Source: Bacteroidota bacterium (GTDB lineage: Bacteria; Bacteroidota; Bacteroidia; B-17B0; Aurantibacillaceae). Taken from it: a DNA stretch of 64,000 nucleotides. The stretch spans positions 62,001 through 126,000 of the forward strand of contig JADBXZ010000002.1 of NCBI GenBank assembly GCA_020403265.1, given 5' to 3'. The position numbers and the translations under genes are program-made. This document shows positions 7,738 to 16,388 of this stretch, piece by piece. The notes under the pieces are model-generated. The model was not told the origin of the DNA. It saw only the letters and a list, made by a program, of their open reading frames with translations, and did not search any database. Position 1 is the stretch's first letter; each line of letters starts with the position of its first letter.

Positions 7738-9234
7738 ATGCAACTTTTAATCGATACAAATATTTTAATTCACCTAGAAGACAACAAGGTGATCGATGAG
7801 CAGTTTGCTAAATTTTATCAATTGGCGATTTCTAATGGTCATACAATATTTTATCACCCATCATGTGCAAAGGATTTAAGAAGAGATAAGGATTCAACTA
7901 GACAAGAAATTACTTTATCAAAGTTGCAGAAATATACCCCAATGCCCAATCCTGCAATTTTAACAGAAGATTTTATAAATACTGTTGGGCAAAAAAAGGT
8001 TAACGATGAAGTGGACAACGTTCAGTTGTTTCAAGTGCAAAAGGGATATGTTGATTATTTTATAACAGAGGATAAGGGTATAAAAGATAAATCGACTAAA
8101 ATAAATTTATCAAACAAGGTGCTATCAATAGCCGAAGGATTATTGCTGTTAAAGCAGTTACATTCATTGGTAATCCCACATCATCCTCTGTTAGAAGAAT
8201 GCTCTGTGCGTGATATAGAATCCGAAATTGAACAGCCTTTTTTTGATTCCTTAAGAGCCAGTTATGATGGCTTTAATGCGTGGTTCTTAAATTGTGCTAT
8301 AGAGAATAGAAAATGCTACTTGCTAAAAGTAGATGATAAAATAACTGCTCTTCTTATTTATAATAAAGAGAAAAGTTCCAGTCATAATCTACCCAACATC
8401 ACTGATGATTCAATAAAGATGTGCACCTTAAAAGTTGATGAAACTGTATTTGGGTATCGCTTAGGAGAGTTGTTTTTAAATAAAATGTTTGAATTGTGTG
8501 TAAAAAGTTCAATCAAATATTTATATCTAACTGTTTTTCCTCATCATACACATCTAATAAATTTACTTTCAAAATATGGGTTTGTAAAAGATGAATTTTT
8601 AAATAAGAAAGGTATTAAAGAGAATAGGATGATTAAATCATTAATCAAACCTAAAATTAATACTGAAGATATAAATTCAATTAAAGACCATCCATTTTAT
8701 ACGGATAGTGCAATAAATAAATTTGTTATTCCGATTAACCCTAAATATTACTTTACCTTATTTAAAGATGGTAGTTTTAGAGCAGCGACTTTATTTGATG
8801 CAACCGAGTCGAGTTTAAATGAAATAGAAGGAAATACGATTTCTAAAGCATATTTATGCAAATCTAAGAGCCTGTTGATGAAAAAAGGCGATCTACTTCT
8901 TTTTTATGGATCAAAAGATATTGCAAGTATAGAGCCTATTGGGATACTAGATGAAGTTATCTATACAAAAGATATTAATGTAATAAACGAAAAGGTTAGA
9001 AGAAAAACAGTTTATTCCGACTCCGACTTGGAGGAGATGGTAAATGGGAAAAAAGAAATAACGGTTCTTATTTTTAGACTGCTATATTATTTGGAAAAAC
9101 CCATTAAACAAAAGGAAATTAAATTGCTTGAAAGTTACTCCAACAATTTTCAAACAATTACAGTATTAAAAGAATCAGATTATAATAATTTAAAACAAAA
9201 AAAATATTTTGATGAACGTTTTATTATCGATTAA
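7738..9234 (+). CDS. PIN - GNAT - PUA-like (EVE/ASCH-type) multidomain protein
   Basis: Three parts can be seen in 498 residues. Residues 1-150 look like a PIN nuclease: LLIDTNIL with Asp6, NDEVDN with acidic residues around 90-93, and ITEDKG with Asp112, the usual acidic cluster. Residues about 165-300 look like a GNAT acetyltransferase, with a YRLGELFLNKMF acetyl-CoA-loop-like segment near 240-251 and LLSKYGFVKDE near the end. Residues about 325-498 begin KFVIPINPKYYFTLF and resemble the PUA-like EVE/ASCH fold, which binds modified bases or RNA. The gene overlaps the ASCH gene by 23 bp. The exact substrate of any domain is unknown. A toxin, an RNA-processing enzyme or a defence effector are all possible; the location between AbiE and restriction genes favours defence. 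Confidence 0.65.
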   Translation: MQLLIDTNILIHLEDNKVIDEQFAKFYQLAISNGHTIFYHPSCAKDLRRDKDSTRQEITLSKLQKYTPMPNPAILTEDFINTVGQKKVNDEVDNVQLFQVQKGYVDYFITEDKGIKDKSTKINLSNKVLSIAEGLLLLKQLHSLVIPHHPLLEECSVRDIESEIEQPFFDSLRASYDGFNAWFLNCAIENRKCYLLKVDDKITALLIYNKEKSSSHNLPNITDDSIKMCTLKVDETVFGYRLGELFLNKMFELCVKSSIKYLYLTVFPHHTHLINLLSKYGFVKDEFLNKKGIKENRMIKSLIKPKINTEDINSIKDHPFYTDSAINKFVIPINPKYYFTLFKDGSFRAATLFDATESSLNEIEGNTISKAYLCKSKSLLMKKGDLLLFYGSKDIASIEPIGILDEVIYTKDINVINEKVRRKTVYSDSDLEEMVNGKKEITVLIFRLLYYLEKPIKQKEIKLLESYSNNFQTITVLKESDYNNLKQKKYFDERFIID

Positions 9235-9592
9235 GCCAAAATACGCAAGAGCAATATTGGCTGGGGAAAAGGAAGTTGAGTTCAGAAAAACAAGATTCGC
9301 CAAACAAGTTGAGAAAGTGTATATATACTCATCTTCGCCTGATCAGAAAATATTGGGACATTTTGTTATTGAGAACATAATTGCCGATACGCCTGAAAAA
9401 CTTTGGAAAAAATTTAAGAATGTAGGGTCAATAAATAGGGCAGACTTTTTCGAGTATTTTGAAAACAAAGATTTGGCTTATGCGATAAAAATAAAATCGT
9501 ATAAAAAATACAAAAGCCCGATTAATCCTAAAGAGATTTTCAAAAAGTTTACGGCTCCTCAATCTTACATTTATTGCGGAGATATTAGTTAA
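9212..9592 (+). CDS. ASCH domain protein
   Basis: This 126-residue single-domain protein begins VLLSIKPKYARAILAGEKEV and continues with EFRK, the typical entry of ASCH domains, which have a PUA-like beta-barrel that binds RNA or modified nucleotides. I chose the ATG at 9212; a TTG at 9209 directly before it would add one Met. The start lies 23 bp inside the end of the PIN-GNAT gene, and the kinase gene follows after 12 bp. The three are therefore likely one translationally linked unit. No catalytic residues of nuclease-type ASCH proteins could be assigned with confidence. Confidence 0.8.
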   Translation: MNVLLSIKPKYARAILAGEKEVEFRKTRFAKQVEKVYIYSSSPDQKILGHFVIENIIADTPEKLWKKFKNVGSINRADFFEYFENKDLAYAIKIKSYKKYKSPINPKEIFKKFTAPQSYIYCGDIS

Positions 9593-9604
9593 AACTAAAT
9601 TAGT

Positions 9605-10126
9605 ATGTTAGAAAATATTTCTTTCGTTGGTGGAATTCATGGTGTTGGCAAAAGCACCATTTGCAAAAGCATTTGCGAAAAATTTAATATTAATTATCTA
9701 TCTGCTAGTGAGGTTTTAAAATGGAGCAAATTAAATACCGATATAAAGAACAAAAAGGTTGCTGATATTAGCCTTACGCAAGACCTACTTATTAATGGTC
9801 TAACAGAACAAGTGCATAAAGGTGAGCATTACATCCTTGATGGACACTATTGCTTATTTAACAAAGATGGGAATGTAGAAAGAATTCCTTTTGATACGTT
9901 TCAAAAAATTAATCCAGCTTCTCTACATGTTATAACGGGAAATATTGATGAAATAAAAAAACACCTAGAAGAACGAGACCAAAGACCGTATAATTACAAA
10001 TTACTAAAGGAGATGCAAGATGCGGAGGTTGATTACGCAAATGAGATTTCGCAAAAAATACAGAAACCTCTAATTATCTCTACTGGTGATAATTTCATAA
10101 AACTTAGTGAAACGGTTTTTAGGTAG
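9605..10126 (+). CDS. P-loop kinase-like ATP-binding protein
   Basis: This 173-residue protein has a Walker A GGIHGVGKST at 9-18 and a Walker B-like ILDGHYCL near 79-86. An ERDQRPYN segment near 130 could be the lid. The size and layout are like adenylate-kinase or nucleotide-kinase folds, not like large AAA machines. The substrate is unknown; a nucleoside, nucleotide or RNA end are possibilities. It closes the three-gene plus-strand cassette. The next gene, the HNH nuclease, converges from the other strand with 23 bp between stops. I do not recognise a named gene. Confidence 0.65.
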   Translation: MLENISFVGGIHGVGKSTICKSICEKFNINYLSASEVLKWSKLNTDIKNKKVADISLTQDLLINGLTEQVHKGEHYILDGHYCLFNKDGNVERIPFDTFQKINPASLHVITGNIDEIKKHLEERDQRPYNYKLLKEMQDAEVDYANEISQKIQKPLIISTGDNFIKLSETVFR

Positions 10127-10149
10127 TGTAAAATAAACGGCTAGGCTAA

Positions 10150-11259
10150 TTACTTAAGAAATAGTTTTTTATTCCTGCATTCTTCTAAAAAAGCTTTTTT
10201 TATAAAATTTGCATTATCGAGTAGATCTGCATTTGCCTCTTTTATTTTCATATCATACAGATCTAATATGTTTTTATTGTCATCTCCACTGAGCTTTTGC
10301 AAATTTATTGTTTCTTGTAATTCATTATACCATTTATTTGCGCCGCGCTTTGATAACACTTTGGCTTTATATCGCTCATCAATACCATATACCTCTTTCC
10401 ACCCTTCTATTCTGTCAATATAGCTCACTGGATCGATTGCTTTAACGTTAATCGCTATATCATTAGCAGATAAATTAGCAATATCAACAGACGTCAAACT
10501 AATAGAGGTTTCGAGATTTATTTTTTTATAGCTATATGCGTAGAAAGATTTTCTTCTTATGTTATTGACCTTTTTTGTTATTGGATCTATGTGCATTAGT
10601 GGCTCCTTTGTTAGTTTGTATGAAGAGTTACAATCATTGCACATTGGTGCCAAATTTTTGAAATTTATTGAACTAAACGGATATTTTGACTTTGGTATAA
10701 AATGATCGTATGCTTCCCTTTTTGAGTGGTGGACTCCTTTAATTTCTTTTATGCCGCAAAATGGACAAATTTCCTCATCGTTTATTTCTACAAATTTTTT
10801 ATAGTGGTTATCAATTATCTTACTCAAATCACCAAAAGCAGCCAAATTAAAAGGGCTTTCTTTACCATAAAGTTTTGTATAGAATGATTTAATTTTCACC
10901 CCGAGAACTGGATATTTTTTTATTAAAGTCTTGTAATTAATCGGTTTCAAATTTCGATTTTCACATAGACTATATATACTATTATTAATTTTATACCAAT
11001 TTTTTAATTTATTTCTATCAATCGGCTTTAGTTTTTTAAACTCATTGTAAATTTCCTCTACGTGACTATTAAAAAATCTAGCACCTTCACTATCTTCATT
11101 ATGTAATCTTTCATAAATGGATTTTAATTCAGGTAGTTTAGAAAGAACTGCTGAGCTAAAAGGTTTTTTTGCGTCGTACCATACCTCCAGAAATAAAAAA
11201 TCAGAATATTTCTGAAATTTTTCTATCTCATGAATTATATATTTATACGGAAATAGCAT
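10150..11259 (-). CDS. HNH endonuclease, PtuB-like partner of the ATPase
   Basis: This 369-residue protein has an HNH core with two zinc knuckles: CPFC at 165-168 and CNDC at 207-210, with the catalytic-type DHF at 185-187 and an Asn-Leu-Ala segment before the second knuckle. Its ATG overlaps the stop of the upstream ATPase gene as TAATG, so the two are translated together. An SMC/ABC-like ATPase followed by an HNH nuclease is the Septu (PtuA/PtuB) defence arrangement, also found as a restriction-linked pair. The N-terminal 160 residues show no motif I recognise. Target specificity is unknown. Confidence 0.75.
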   Translation of the reverse strand: MLFPYKYIIHEIEKFQKYSDFLFLEVWYDAKKPFSSAVLSKLPELKSIYERLHNEDSEGARFFNSHVEEIYNEFKKLKPIDRNKLKNWYKINNSIYSLCENRNLKPINYKTLIKKYPVLGVKIKSFYTKLYGKESPFNLAAFGDLSKIIDNHYKKFVEINDEEICPFCGIKEIKGVHHSKREAYDHFIPKSKYPFSSINFKNLAPMCNDCNSSYKLTKEPLMHIDPITKKVNNIRRKSFYAYSYKKINLETSISLTSVDIANLSANDIAINVKAIDPVSYIDRIEGWKEVYGIDERYKAKVLSKRGANKWYNELQETINLQKLSGDDNKNILDLYDMKIKEANADLLDNANFIKKAFLEECRNKKLFLK

Positions 11260-13061
11260 TATTTTTTATTTAGAATGCGATTAATTAAAATTGTTTTCTC
11301 TAAAGATGTACCAATATTTTTATTTATCTCTTTAATTAAAGAAACACCTTCTTCCCCTTCATCAAATCTACTTTCAAATTCATGTATTCTTTCAATTGCA
11401 TAATTTCCAATTGTATTAGGCTTATCAAATATATCAGCTGTAATATTATTTACAGACTCGCCGAGTGTTTGAAAATCCGGAGATTTACATGTCACAACCT
11501 TTGTTTTACTGTCTTTTTCGAAGACATGTACATACCTTGATTCGCTATCAGAAACTAAATAAGGTGAATGTGTAGTTATAAGCATTTCTCTCATTGTACT
11601 TTCATTCTTTAAATCAAAGCAATGTCGAATGCTTGAAATAAACTTAGCCTTCCAATCAGGATTAAAATGTGTTTCAGGTTCATCTAATAGAAATAAACAG
11701 CTTTCGCTTTTAAAAAGAAGGCATAAACCTAATGAATGTAAAAATTGATGTTCGCCATCTGAAAGTTCTTTTGTAAAGAGTGGTTTACTGATTCCTTTTT
11801 TCTTAATCCAAAGATTCTTGAATCTAATTATGCGATCATCTTCTAATGGATTTGGATAAATATCATGATTGATGAAAATATTATTTGATTGATAGACTCT
11901 TTTTTTATCTGTTCGTGAAACCACATATGCGTTTAACTCTAATAGGATTTGAAAAAGCTGAAACAATTGTAAGGGCTTATTATATTGATCATTTGCAAAA
12001 TGGAAACGGAAAGCCTCTTTTGTTGCAGGAGTTACTTTGTAATCAAGGATAAGGTATGACCTACTATTTTCACTATTTTCCTGTTCAACATATTTAATAT
12101 TGTAAGATGTGGCGCAATTTTTTAAAATCTCAATACTTTCGCTTAGATTAGATATTAATTGAACCTGATTAATTTCGTCACCGTGTAATTGATCTAAAGT
12201 TATTTTTCTGTTACGCAAGATGTCATCATGTAAATCAAGAGATTTATCCAAACATATTACCAATCTGAATTCATCTAAATCTTCTAACTCTACCTCATCA
12301 TTAAAAGGAGCGAGTACTTTTTCATCTTGCATTAATAGATTTGCAAGTAAGATTGCTTGACTATATTGATTGTCCAAATAAATCAATCTTCCTTCTGATT
12401 TCGGAGGATAGCCAAATGGAGCCTCACGGATTAATTTATTTGCATACTCATCGTAATGTAGAAATCGAGTTTTAAAGAAAGGAAGGCTAAGTAATTCATT
12501 TTCTCCAGATGAATATCCTAATATATACTTCGGCAAAAGTTGTCGATAAAGTGTTTTATCGAAAATAATTTCTTTACTATTATCTCTTGGTATATTAACC
12601 CATTCAATAACTGGCTGTTTACCAATTTCTTTTGAAATTTTAATATGAGTTAACATCATGAAATTTGGATAATCTGAAATTTCAAAAAATGATTTATAAG
12701 CAATAGTTGCCGGTAAATCAATTAAATACTCCAATTCAAAAGCATCTACAACACAAATAGTATTATCGAATACATAACTTTTATCTTTAAGTTTTCCTGA
12801 CCTTTCGTCATCCTCCTTAGTAGTTTTTTTTGAAAAGTCATCAGGTAAATTTTCGGCGTAAATGCAATCCAAATGATAAAAGATATTTGCTAATGCTTCC
12901 AAAACATTTGATTTCCCACTTCCGTTTCTTCCTGTCAATATATTAGGATTGAACTCATGAGCTAGTTTGTAGTCATAATCTTTTAAAAAATGGATTTCAA
13001 ATTCTTTCTGCAAGGACCTGAAACCATTCGGCGTGTTTATTTTAAACCTTAAAAGCTTCAT
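11259..13061 (-). CDS. Restriction-associated AAA/ABC-type ATPase, PtuA-like
   Basis: This 600-residue ATPase has a Walker A TGRNGSGKSN at 43-52, an ABC-type signature-like LSDGEHQFLHSLG in the C-terminal half, a Walker B with LFLLDEPETHFNP, and a switch segment ITTHSPYLVSD. This is the OLD/RecF-like ATPase layout of PtuA and of ATPases found next to restriction systems. Its start lies 20 bp inside the end of hsdS and its stop overlaps the HNH start by one base, so it is physically part of the restriction operon. It probably senses or scans DNA and licenses the HNH nuclease; this is inferred from Septu. Confidence 0.78.
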   Translation of the reverse strand: MKLLRFKINTPNGFRSLQKEFEIHFLKDYDYKLAHEFNPNILTGRNGSGKSNVLEALANIFYHLDCIYAENLPDDFSKKTTKEDDERSGKLKDKSYVFDNTICVVDAFELEYLIDLPATIAYKSFFEISDYPNFMMLTHIKISKEIGKQPVIEWVNIPRDNSKEIIFDKTLYRQLLPKYILGYSSGENELLSLPFFKTRFLHYDEYANKLIREAPFGYPPKSEGRLIYLDNQYSQAILLANLLMQDEKVLAPFNDEVELEDLDEFRLVICLDKSLDLHDDILRNRKITLDQLHGDEINQVQLISNLSESIEILKNCATSYNIKYVEQENSENSRSYLILDYKVTPATKEAFRFHFANDQYNKPLQLFQLFQILLELNAYVVSRTDKKRVYQSNNIFINHDIYPNPLEDDRIIRFKNLWIKKKGISKPLFTKELSDGEHQFLHSLGLCLLFKSESCLFLLDEPETHFNPDWKAKFISSIRHCFDLKNESTMREMLITTHSPYLVSDSESRYVHVFEKDSKTKVVTCKSPDFQTLGESVNNITADIFDKPNTIGNYAIERIHEFESRFDEGEEGVSLIKEINKNIGTSLEKTILINRILNKK

Positions 13062-14748
13062 TAGTCAATTTTAATTTTATTGTCTTTGTTAATTTTTCAC
13101 CAACTTTATACTCTTCTAAAACCTGCTCTAGTATAGGTTGTTTTGCTCCTATAAATCTAAACACAATTGTTTTCCAATTCTCATACGTAAACTCAAAGCC
13201 AGTACCTCTTAAAATATAGTTTCTTGCATGTTTTTCCAATTCAGGTAAAGTAAATGTTCTATCTGGAAAGGCATCTTTTAGAATGAATTGATAAAAGAAA
13301 TCTTTATCCATATATGAAAACTCTATGTTTTCGTTTTCTTCTTGTATTTTTTTTGACAATCCCAAATACTCCCGAATAGATATATTACTTATATCCTTTA
13401 CTCTATTAGAAGGAACTTCACCAGATGGCAGAATGTGTTCATATGAATCAATTAAATCATCTAAATTTTCTATTGATTCAATTATGCTTTTCTGTTCATC
13501 TGTTAATTCTTTTTTCACTTCTTCAGGGTCTTTTTTTTTTGAATCTTCCATATCTGAAATATCTACTTTACTTAAATCAAGTTCACCATTAAATGCTCTT
13601 TGGCTGATGCTACCATAAAGGTTTTCTAGTTCTTTTAAGCTATCTTGACAATGCTCTTTTATTGGGATAATCTTTTTCACAATACTCGAAAATTGTGTTT
13701 GTAGTTCAAGAGGTGGTTTTATCATTTTAATTTTTTCGAACTCACCTTTCGTCAATATTTTCTTCATGCCCTTTGTAGCATGGCTTTGAATATATTTTCT
13801 TGAAACTTTAAACGACCAGTATAAAAATAGTGACTCAATATCCTCATTAGGTTGAATTGCATTTATTTGTTGATTAAATGAAATCGTTCTGTCTGTTAAT
13901 GCCGCTCTACCTATTGATTCAATACTCCCCGCAATACATGCAACTAATAATGCTCCTTTATTTGCAGTTCGTGCACTTTCAAGACCTGTTTCAGAAAGAT
14001 ATTCAGAAGCCTCGGTTACGTATAGATTATCTGGACGTATATTATCTGTTTTAATCCACTCTATATGATTTGATGAATAGTTATCGTGGTTACTTCTAGG
14101 TGGAGTATTACCTGTAATAACAGCACCAAACTGCTTAATTGGAACATTACTCCATTGCTTTTTATTGAGTGAAGATTCACCAAACATTTCCAAAAAAGTA
14201 GACCTCAAAAGATCATCCATTAATCCAATACTTTCTTTTCGCTTTTGAATTAACGTTTCGCATTGAGAAAGAACTCTGGTAATTCGTTTTTGGTCATCTA
14301 AAGTGGGCGGAATTGGAATTTGTAAAACAGAAAGACTTTGCTTATTCAAAGTTTGCCCCATTGCTGCTTGATTGCCACCAACCAAAGGAATAGATTTTAA
14401 TACATAATATAAATACTCCTTTAGTAGTTCTGATTCATCTTTGATTGGCAAAGCAACAATTGCTTCGTTGGTATAAAGGTCTTTGTCAGCAAATGCCAGT
14501 TTTCCAATGCTTAATTTGAAACTCATTAATAGAGTTCCTTTTTTTACAATTTTACAATTCGATTCTACTAATGCAACATCAGTAATTTCTTCTTTGGTTT
14601 TGGAGATGTATTTTTCCTTTAAATCAGAAATGCTTACCCAAGAATACCCCTTTCCCCAATATTCACTTTTGTTGCGACTTGGCGTATTACCTAAGTTGAT
14701 ACCGCAGAGTGCTGATAAAGGTTTATATGACCATTTATTTTCCTTCAT
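13042..14748 (-). CDS. hsdS: Type I restriction-modification specificity subunit with C-terminal extension
   Basis: This 568-residue protein has two target-recognition domains. The first is about 5-180 (GNTPSRN, WVSISDL, the LQIPIPPTLDDQKRI hinge). The second is about 200-390 (ITGNTPPRSN, WIKTDNI, MIKPPLELQTQF). Each is followed by a helical spacer. Two-domain HsdS proteins usually end near 400-450 residues. Here about 150 further residues follow a Lys/Glu-rich linker at about 402-425, and look like a folded helical domain. The gene is one base from hsdM and overlaps the ATPase gene by 20 bp. The extension may contact the ATPase/HNH pair; that is a guess. Confidence 0.9.
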   Translation of the reverse strand: MKENKWSYKPLSALCGINLGNTPSRNKSEYWGKGYSWVSISDLKEKYISKTKEEITDVALVESNCKIVKKGTLLMSFKLSIGKLAFADKDLYTNEAIVALPIKDESELLKEYLYYVLKSIPLVGGNQAAMGQTLNKQSLSVLQIPIPPTLDDQKRITRVLSQCETLIQKRKESIGLMDDLLRSTFLEMFGESSLNKKQWSNVPIKQFGAVITGNTPPRSNHDNYSSNHIEWIKTDNIRPDNLYVTEASEYLSETGLESARTANKGALLVACIAGSIESIGRAALTDRTISFNQQINAIQPNEDIESLFLYWSFKVSRKYIQSHATKGMKKILTKGEFEKIKMIKPPLELQTQFSSIVKKIIPIKEHCQDSLKELENLYGSISQRAFNGELDLSKVDISDMEDSKKKDPEEVKKELTDEQKSIIESIENLDDLIDSYEHILPSGEVPSNRVKDISNISIREYLGLSKKIQEENENIEFSYMDKDFFYQFILKDAFPDRTFTLPELEKHARNYILRGTGFEFTYENWKTIVFRFIGAKQPILEQVLEEYKVGEKLTKTIKLKLTNEAFKV

Positions 14749-14749
14749 C

Positions 14750-16387
14750 TTAAAAATAGCTTTCTAGTGATTTCAATTCCTTTACCAAATTATTTTCAAT
14801 TGAATTCAATTTTTCTAAAATGACTTTTGGTTCATCATATTTTATAGTTTCAAATACATCTACTTTATGTTTTGAAAAACTTAAATCGTAATCAGTTTCA
14901 GCAATTTCCGATTTTGGTACAAAGAAAAACCTGCCTTTTCTGTCGTTTTCGGCTTGACTATTTCTGGATTTGTAGTGTTTAACTATATCTTGCAAATCAC
15001 CGTAATCATCTTTTCCATCGGGCAGTTTAAGTTTGTTTCGTTTGTCGTCCAAAGTATAACCATCTGATTCCATATCATAAAACCAAACGTTTTCAGTAGT
15101 GCCACCTTTGGTGAAAATTAATAAGGCAGTACTGACACCTGCATAAGGTTTAAAAACTCCGCTAGGAGCTGTAATAACTGCTTTCAATTCTGATTTTTCA
15201 ATCATCAATTTTCTTGCATCTACAAATGCACCACCTGTACCAAACAAAACACCTTGTGGAACAACTATCCCTGCTGTGCCTCCCATTTCTAGCATATTAT
15301 AAATGCGTTCAATAAAGAGCAATTCTGTTTTTGTAGTTTTTAATGCTAGTTCTTCATTGATGTCGCCTTTATCAATATTGCCGGTAAAAGGTGGATTTGC
15401 TAATACAATTTTATATTGTGAATTTTCTATATAGCTTTTACTTAAGGTGTCTTTGTAATCAATCTGTGGGCTGTCAATGCCATGCATCATTAAATTCATT
15501 AAACCTAAACGCACCATGGTTTGGTCAATGTCGTATCCATGAAGGCTTTTACCTAGAATTTCTTTTACATCTTCTGTTAATAATGCGCTTCTGCTACTTC
15601 TTATAAAACCATCTTCATCAGGTTTTTTTTGGTCTTTTTCTTTGTCAAGTTGCGTTATCATATATTGATAGGCGCCCAATAAAAAACCTCCCGTACCACA
15701 TGCTGGATCGGCAATACGATGACCCAATTGTGGATCAACCAATTCAACTAATAATTTAATGATATGCCTTGGTGTTCTAAACTGTCCGTTTTTACCAGCG
15801 GCTGCAATTTCACTCAACAACATTTCGTACACATCGCCTTGAATGTCCTGAAAATCTTGCCCTTTTTCGTTGGCATCTTTTTCCATTTCTAAATAAATGG
15901 CATCTATAGTATCAACGGCTTCTTTTAAAAGCGAAGGTTTCGGTATTATAAAAACTGCATTAGCCATATGCTTAGTGAATGAAGCATCTTCTTTGTCTAA
16001 TTCTTTAATGAAAGGAAATACATATTGCTGCACGTAAGAAAGCATATTCTCTGTTGGTGCAATGTGCGAAAATTGGCTCCATCGTAAACTATGTTTATCG
16101 ACTCCCTTTGTTTTTTCAATTTCAGTAATTTGCTCAGGAGTTGCGTCAGCTTTTGGTCTATCTTGTGGAAGTACATAAATGCCTTTGAATTTAGAAACAT
16201 ATGGGTCACCCGAAAATTCGCTTTTTGACAATTCTTCCAAATCGTTCTCATCTAATTTCTTCATGAAAAGCAAATAAGTTATTTGCTCAATGGCTGTTAG
16301 TGGGTTAGAGATACCACCACTCCAGAACTTTTGCCAAAGGTCATTTATTTTGGAAGCTATTTGCGGGTTGCTATTGATTAAACTCAT
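14750..16387 (-). CDS. hsdM: Type I restriction-modification DNA methyltransferase subunit
   Basis: This 545-residue N6-adenine methyltransferase has the HsdM N-terminal helical domain, the S-adenosylmethionine motif DPACGTGGFLLGAY and the catalytic NPPF motif of amino-methyltransferases. Together with HsdS it methylates the target site, and with HsdR it restricts unmodified DNA. It is separated by one base from both hsdR (upstream in transcription) and hsdS (downstream), so the three subunits form one operon read on the minus strand. Confidence 0.95.
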   Translation of the reverse strand: MSLINSNPQIASKINDLWQKFWSGGISNPLTAIEQITYLLFMKKLDENDLEELSKSEFSGDPYVSKFKGIYVLPQDRPKADATPEQITEIEKTKGVDKHSLRWSQFSHIAPTENMLSYVQQYVFPFIKELDKEDASFTKHMANAVFIIPKPSLLKEAVDTIDAIYLEMEKDANEKGQDFQDIQGDVYEMLLSEIAAAGKNGQFRTPRHIIKLLVELVDPQLGHRIADPACGTGGFLLGAYQYMITQLDKEKDQKKPDEDGFIRSSRSALLTEDVKEILGKSLHGYDIDQTMVRLGLMNLMMHGIDSPQIDYKDTLSKSYIENSQYKIVLANPPFTGNIDKGDINEELALKTTKTELLFIERIYNMLEMGGTAGIVVPQGVLFGTGGAFVDARKLMIEKSELKAVITAPSGVFKPYAGVSTALLIFTKGGTTENVWFYDMESDGYTLDDKRNKLKLPDGKDDYGDLQDIVKHYKSRNSQAENDRKGRFFFVPKSEIAETDYDLSFSKHKVDVFETIKYDEPKVILEKLNSIENNLVKELKSLESYF

Positions 16388-16388
16388 A

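Noticed and set aside
9209-9211. TTG start for the ASCH gene
   Set aside because: It directly precedes an ATG in the same frame, which is the better start.
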